NCBI GenBank assembly: GCA_019119145.1
Contig: DWXR01000034.1
Coordinates: 1-8,588 of the forward strand
DNA from: Hominenteromicrobium gallistercoris
GTDB lineage: Bacteria; Bacillota; Clostridia; Oscillospirales; Acutalibacteraceae
DNA length: 8,588 nucleotides
Direction: 5' to 3'
The position numbers and the translations under genes were made by a program. Below are positions 5,722 to 8,588 of this stretch, piece by piece. Position 1 is the first letter of the stretch, and each line of letters starts with the position of its first letter. The notes beneath the pieces are model-generated. The model worked only from the letters and a program-made list of their open reading frames with translations. It did no database searches and had not been told where the DNA came from.

Positions 5722-7122
5722 TCAGAGCCCCTGCACGACCGCGCGGTAAATGTCGCCGCGCTCGGCAAAGCTCTTGTACATATCGAAGCCGGTCGCCGCC
5801 GGGCAGAGCGACACCACGTCGCCGGGCACCGCGCGGCTTTTCGCCAGCGCGACGGCCTCCTCCATCGTGTGGGCGTGCAGGATCTCCGGCGCGCCCGCGC
5901 GGTAGTTCGCGGCGCCGCGCACCGCCGCCTCGATCTTCCCGGCCGCCGCAGGCTTGAAGCCCGGCAACGGCTTTTCGGGCGAGAGCAGCACGAGCGTCTT
6001 GACCTTGTCGCAGATCACACCGCCGAGCTCGTCGAACGGCACCTTCTTGTCCGCGCCGCCCGCAATCATCACGATCTTGAAGTCATAGAGCGACAGCGTG
6101 CCGATCATCGCGCGCGACGGGCTCGTCGCGATCGAATCGTTGTACCAGCGGACGCCGTCGAGCGTGCGGACGAGCTCCATGCGGTGCTCGACGCCGCCGA
6201 ACGTCCCCGCAACCGAGACGATCGTCTCCGCCGGCACGTCGCCCCACACGGCTGAAATCGCCGCGAGGTAGTTCTCGACGTTGTGCTTGCCGGGGATCAG
6301 AATATCCGATTCGCGCAGGACAAACGTATCGCCGAAAAAGATCTCGCCGCTTTCGCTGCACCACGCGCCGTTCGTCCGCGCGCGGCGGGAGAAGAGCAGC
6401 GTTTCGCCGCGCGTTTCCGGCGCGCAGGCCACGGTCAGCGCGTTGTCCGCGTTGAGCACCGTGCGCCCGAACGCATTCTGGTGCAGGAAGATGTTCTTCT
6501 TCGCGTTCACGTACTCGTCCATGTCCTTGTGGACGTCGAGGTGATTCGGCGAAAGGTTCGTGATGACCGCGACGTCCGGGCTGCGGCGCATCGAAATGAG
6601 CTGGAAGCTCGAAAGCTCGACGACCGCGACGTCCTCCGGCGCGATCTCCTCGATCTCCGGCAGCAGCGGGCGGCCGATGTTGCCGCCGAGGTGGACGGTC
6701 TTCCCCGCCGCCTTCAGCATCTCCGCGATGATCGAGGTCGTCGTCGTCTTGCCGTCGCTGCCCGTCACGGCGTAAATTTTGCACGGGCAGAGGTCGAAGA
6801 ACACCTCCATCTCGCTCGTCACCGCCACGCCGCGGGACTTCGCCGCCTGCAGCTCCGGCAGCAGGTACGGCACGCCGGGCGTGCGGAACAGCATATCCTC
6901 GTCGATGTTCTCGAGGTAGCCCGCGCCGCAAATCAGTCTGGCGCCGAGCTGCTTTAAATGCGCGCCGTCCTCGCCGAGCGCCTCGGCCTCGCGCTTGTCG
7001 CGCACGGTGACCGCCGCGCCGCAGGCAATGAACTTCTCGATCAGCGGCAGATTCGTCCGGCCGACGCCGATGAACGAAACGCGCTTTCCCTTCAGCGCGC
7101 TGTAAAACTCGCTTGCTGTCAT
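5722..7122 (-). CDS. murD: UDP-N-acetylmuramoyl-L-alanine--D-glutamate ligase
   Basis: Cytoplasmic Mur ligase that adds D-glutamate to UDP-MurNAc-L-Ala with ATP, the second amino-acid step of peptidoglycan precursor synthesis. The 466 residues are slightly longer than the usual 430-460. The N-terminal Rossmann-like domain has VSFIGVGRTN (15-24) and FRTPGVP (79-85). The ATP loop is TGSDGKTTTT (120-129), with Asp where the wider Mur family often has Asn; this variant is usual in Clostridia as I recall. ELSSFQL (169-175), NLSPNHLDVH (189-198) and the likely carbamylated Lys208 in NAKKN follow. The C-terminal domain shows GKHNVENYLAA (278-288), FGGVEHRMELV (308-318), WYNDSIATSP (326-335), GGADKKVPFDEL (355-366) and CPAATGFDMYKSF (440-452). 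AAAGGA lies 8 bases before the ATG. It starts 24 bases after the aldo/keto reductase gene, so the two are probably co-transcribed; no other mur or division genes are adjacent in the window. Confidence 0.97.
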   Translation of the reverse strand: MTASEFYSALKGKRVSFIGVGRTNLPLIEKFIACGAAVTVRDKREAEALGEDGAHLKQLGARLICGAGYLENIDEDMLFRTPGVPYLLPELQAAKSRGVAVTSEMEVFFDLCPCKIYAVTGSDGKTTTTSIIAEMLKAAGKTVHLGGNIGRPLLPEIEEIAPEDVAVVELSSFQLISMRRSPDVAVITNLSPNHLDVHKDMDEYVNAKKNIFLHQNAFGRTVLNADNALTVACAPETRGETLLFSRRARTNGAWCSESGEIFFGDTFVLRESDILIPGKHNVENYLAAISAVWGDVPAETIVSVAGTFGGVEHRMELVRTLDGVRWYNDSIATSPSRAMIGTLSLYDFKIVMIAGGADKKVPFDELGGVICDKVKTLVLLSPEKPLPGFKPAAAGKIEAAVRGAANYRAGAPEILHAHTMEEAVALAKSRAVPGDVVSLCPAATGFDMYKSFAERGDIYRAVVQGL

Positions 7123-7146
7123 TCTGATGATCCTTTCTGTATCGGC

Positions 7147-8157
7147 TTAATGGAGGAAGGTCCTGTAATCCTCAAGGTTCCTGCGCAGCAGGTCCGGCGT
7201 TTGCAGGCCGTAGGGACAGCGCTTCATGCACTGGCCGCAGTGCAGGCAGTCCTCGATCTTTTCCATTTTCTCCTGCCACGCGGGGGTGAGCCAGTTTGCG
7301 GCCGGCGACCGGCGCAGCAGCAGCGACATGCGCGCGCACTGGTTGATCTCGATGCCCGCCGGGCACGGCATGCAGTAGCCGCAGCCGCGGCAGAAATCGC
7401 CGGCGAGCGAGACGCGCTCCTGCTCGATGAACGCGGCAAGCGCATCCGTCATCTGCGGCGGGTTGTCGTTGTAGGTGAGGAATTCGTCGAGCTCGCTTTC
7501 GCGCTGGATGCCCCAGATCGGCAGCGTGTTCGGGAACTGCGCGAGATAGGCGTAGGCCGCGTCGCTGCGCGTGATGAGGCCGCCCGAAAGCGCCTTCATG
7601 CAGATGAAGCCGACGTTCTTTTCGGCGCAGCGCTTCACGAGCGCCTCGTCCTTTTCGCTCGCCAGATAGCTGAACGGGAACTGCAGCGTCTCGTACAGGC
7701 CGGAATCCACCGCCTCCTCGGCGACCGCCAGCCGGTGGTTCGTGATGCCGATGTGGCGGATCTTCCCCTGCGCCTTCGCCTCGAGCATCGCCTCATACAG
7801 GCCGGTGCCGTCGCCAGGCTTCGGGCAGAACGCCGGGTTGTGGAACTGATAAATATCGATGTAGTCGGTCTTCAGCAGCGAAAGGCTCGTCTCGAGGTCC
7901 TTCCAGAAGCCCTCCGCCGTCGTCGACGGCGTTTTGGTCGCGATATAGATCTGGTCGCGCACGTCGGAGAGCGCGAGGCCGATTTTCATTTCACTGTCCG
8001 AATAGCTCCGGGCCGTGTCGAAAAACCGGATGCCGTTTTCAAACGCCTTGCGCAGCAGGCGCCCCGCCTCCTCGACGGAGACGCGCTGCACCGGCAGCGC
8101 GCCGAAGCCGTTGCGGTTGACTGTGATGCCCGTGCTGCCGAGCGTCATCGTTTTCAT
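7147..8157 (-). CDS. Aldo/keto reductase with C-terminal 4Fe-4S ferredoxin domain
   Basis: A 336-residue cytoplasmic oxidoreductase; the substrate is unknown. Residues 1 to about 235 form the aldo/keto reductase barrel. The catalytic tetrad is visible as Asp47 and Tyr52 in FFDTARSYSDSE, Lys75 in YIATKT and His106 in YQFHNP; IRHIGITNH (133-141) is also typical. The C-terminal part holds two cysteine groups: C-x2-C-x2-C-x2-CP (Cys256, 259, 262, 265, with Cys274 nearby) and C-x2-C-x2-C-x3-CP (Cys304, 307, 310, 314), expected to bind two 4Fe-4S clusters. This fusion is frequent in anaerobes and suggests electron exchange with ferredoxin or flavodoxin as well as NAD(P)H. The ATG at 8157 is chosen because GGTGA lies 5 bases upstream and the protein then opens MKTMTLGSTGI, the normal barrel start. 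The frame stays open upstream to 8388, but that part covers a structured gap and the flavodoxin gene. The partial flavodoxin gene upstream and murD downstream probably belong to the same transcript. Confidence 0.93.
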   Translation of the reverse strand: MKTMTLGSTGITVNRNGFGALPVQRVSVEEAGRLLRKAFENGIRFFDTARSYSDSEMKIGLALSDVRDQIYIATKTPSTTAEGFWKDLETSLSLLKTDYIDIYQFHNPAFCPKPGDGTGLYEAMLEAKAQGKIRHIGITNHRLAVAEEAVDSGLYETLQFPFSYLASEKDEALVKRCAEKNVGFICMKALSGGLITRSDAAYAYLAQFPNTLPIWGIQRESELDEFLTYNDNPPQMTDALAAFIEQERVSLAGDFCRGCGYCMPCPAGIEINQCARMSLLLRRSPAANWLTPAWQEKMEKIEDCLHCGQCMKRCPYGLQTPDLLRRNLEDYRTFLH

Positions 8158-8177
8158 TAAAATCACCATCCTTATTT

Positions 8178-8233
8178 TTTGTGCCGGTCGGCGAAGCCGA
8201 TTGCCGCTTTGCGCGTCGCGGCAAAGGCACAAA
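8178..8233 (-). other. Structured leader: predicted RNA three-way junction before the aldo/keto reductase gene
   Basis: A compact fold is visible in 56 bases. The outer stem TTTGTGCC/GGCACAAA pairs 8178-8185 with 8226-8233 (8 perfect pairs). Inside it are two hairpins: TCGGC-GAA-GCCGA on the plus strand (8188-8192 with 8196-8200) and TTGCCGC/GCGGCAA (8201-8207 with 8218-8224, 7 pairs, 10-base loop). Only GG (8186-8187) and A (8225) are left unpaired at the junction. It ends about 10 bases before the AAGGATGGTGA region, so it would sit in the 5' leader or intergenic RNA. I do not recognise it as any riboswitch class. Confidence 0.6.
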
Positions 8234-8237
8234 TCGT

Positions 8238-8260
8238 GTGTGAAAAAGTATTTTTCACAC
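8238..8260 (-). repeat. Perfect 23-base inverted repeat after the flavodoxin gene
   Basis: GTGTGAAAAA (8238-8247), a 3-base centre and TTTTTCACAC (8251-8260) form a perfect 10-base inverted repeat, 19 bases past the flavodoxin stop. As RNA it is a weak A/U-topped hairpin with no trailing T-run on either strand, so an operator for a dimeric regulator is as likely as a terminator. Confidence 0.7.
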
Positions 8261-8279
8261 GACCACCTGTCCCTTTCTC

Positions 8280-8588
8280 TCAATACGCCGTATTCCCGAA
8301 CGCCGCCGCAAATTCCTCGATCCGCGCCGGAAACACCTCGTTCTGCATCGATTTCCCGAAGCCTGCGACCGCGAGCTTCGCGATCCACCGGTCGGGGCCG
8401 CGCAGGCGTTCCGGCTCGATGCGGCCGCCAAAGCTGCGGATGCAGGCGGCGTGCTCGAGCAGCTCGGCCGGAACCGAGGCCCTGAGCACCTGCATCTCCG
8501 TATCCATGAGCCCGTTGCAGGTGAAAAGCCCGAGCGGCTTTCCGAGCAGCTTCGGCGCGTTTTCGCGCAGGAAGCCGGCCGCCGCCTT
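8280..8588 (-). CDS. Flavodoxin-domain protein (HemG/Flavodoxin_5-like), C-terminal part, runs in from the right edge
   Basis: The last 102 residues of a protein whose start lies beyond the window; the frame is open to the edge, so the internal ATG at 8507 is not the start. The visible part reads LLGKPLGLFTCNGL (residues 14-27 of the fragment), then a variable stretch, VPAELLEHAACIRSFGGRI, and a helical end. This order (KPLGLF strand, PAELLEHA helix, SFGGRI strand) matches the C-terminal half of flavodoxin-fold proteins related to menaquinone-dependent protoporphyrinogen oxidase, often annotated simply as flavodoxin-domain protein. The FMN phosphate loop is outside the window. In obligate anaerobes such proteins are usually general electron carriers or FMN reductases rather than haem enzymes; this is inference. 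It lies 122 bases before the aldo/keto reductase gene, which carries iron-sulphur clusters and may be a redox partner. Confidence 0.75.
   Translation of the reverse strand, partial: KAAAGFLRENAPKLLGKPLGLFTCNGLMDTEMQVLRASVPAELLEHAACIRSFGGRIEPERLRGPDRWIAKLAVAGFGKSMQNEVFPARIEEFAAAFGNTAY

Noticed and set aside
6958..8160. A 400-codon open frame on the plus strand
   Set aside because: It mirrors the aldo/keto reductase gene, whose catalytic tetrad and iron-sulphur cysteines make the minus strand the coding one.
8238..8260. A CRP- or Rex-type operator
   Set aside because: The half-sites TGTGA/TCACA are present, but the distance between them is 11 bases rather than the 6 expected for CRP or the near-6 spacing of Rex, so no named regulator is assigned.
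8158..8388. An N-terminal extension of the aldo/keto reductase of up to 77 residues
   Set aside because: The frame is open, but the extension overlaps the flavodoxin gene, runs through palindromic DNA, has no ribosome site, and the barrel fold starts normally at the ATG at 8157.
8501..8507. Internal ATG as start of the flavodoxin-domain gene
   Set aside because: The frame continues in the same family pattern (LLGKPLGLFTCNGL) up to the window edge, so the gene is partial rather than a 75-residue protein.

Overview
The window looks like a GC-rich (roughly 60% or more), low-repeat chromosomal segment of an anaerobic, spore-forming member of the Clostridia, most like the Oscillospiraceae/Ruminococcaceae. 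The grounds are a BofA-family sporulation protein, an aldo/keto reductase with a C-terminal ferredoxin domain, a GSDGKT-type MurD and AAAGGAGG-like ribosome binding sites. Genus cannot be told from the sequence. I see no tRNA, rRNA, CRISPR array, insertion sequence or phage gene.

All eight genes lie on the minus strand, so transcription runs from high to low coordinates. In that order they are: the 3' part of a flavodoxin-domain protein (8588-8280); a 122-base gap with two strong RNA/DNA secondary structures; a ferredoxin-containing aldo/keto reductase (8157-7147); murD only 24 bases later (7122-5722); rnr for RNase R (5582-3357); a 59-residue BofA-family membrane protein (3273-3094); nagA (3002-1890); and a zinc-ribbon, Pro/Ala-rich, multi-spanning membrane protein (1829-540). 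A strong intrinsic terminator follows at 454-427. Beyond it a new unit starts: a consensus promoter (TTGACA, 17 bases, TATAAT) overlaid by two CsoR-like ATACCC/GGGTAT inverted repeats drives a heavy-metal P1B-type ATPase whose first 117 residues are in the window.

Functionally the row is mixed housekeeping: redox (flavodoxin, aldo/keto reductase), peptidoglycan precursor synthesis (MurD), RNA turnover (RNase R), sporulation signalling (BofA-like), amino-sugar recycling (NagA) and an envelope protein of unknown role. MurD and NagA both belong to cell-wall metabolism, and BofA acts at the forespore membrane, so a loose cell-envelope theme is possible but inferred. No gap exceeds 300 bases. The most interesting material lies between genes: a three-way-junction leader before the aldo/keto reductase, a possible ribosome-site-masking leader before bofA, and the doubly operated metal promoter. 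I found no clear new multi-gene system.
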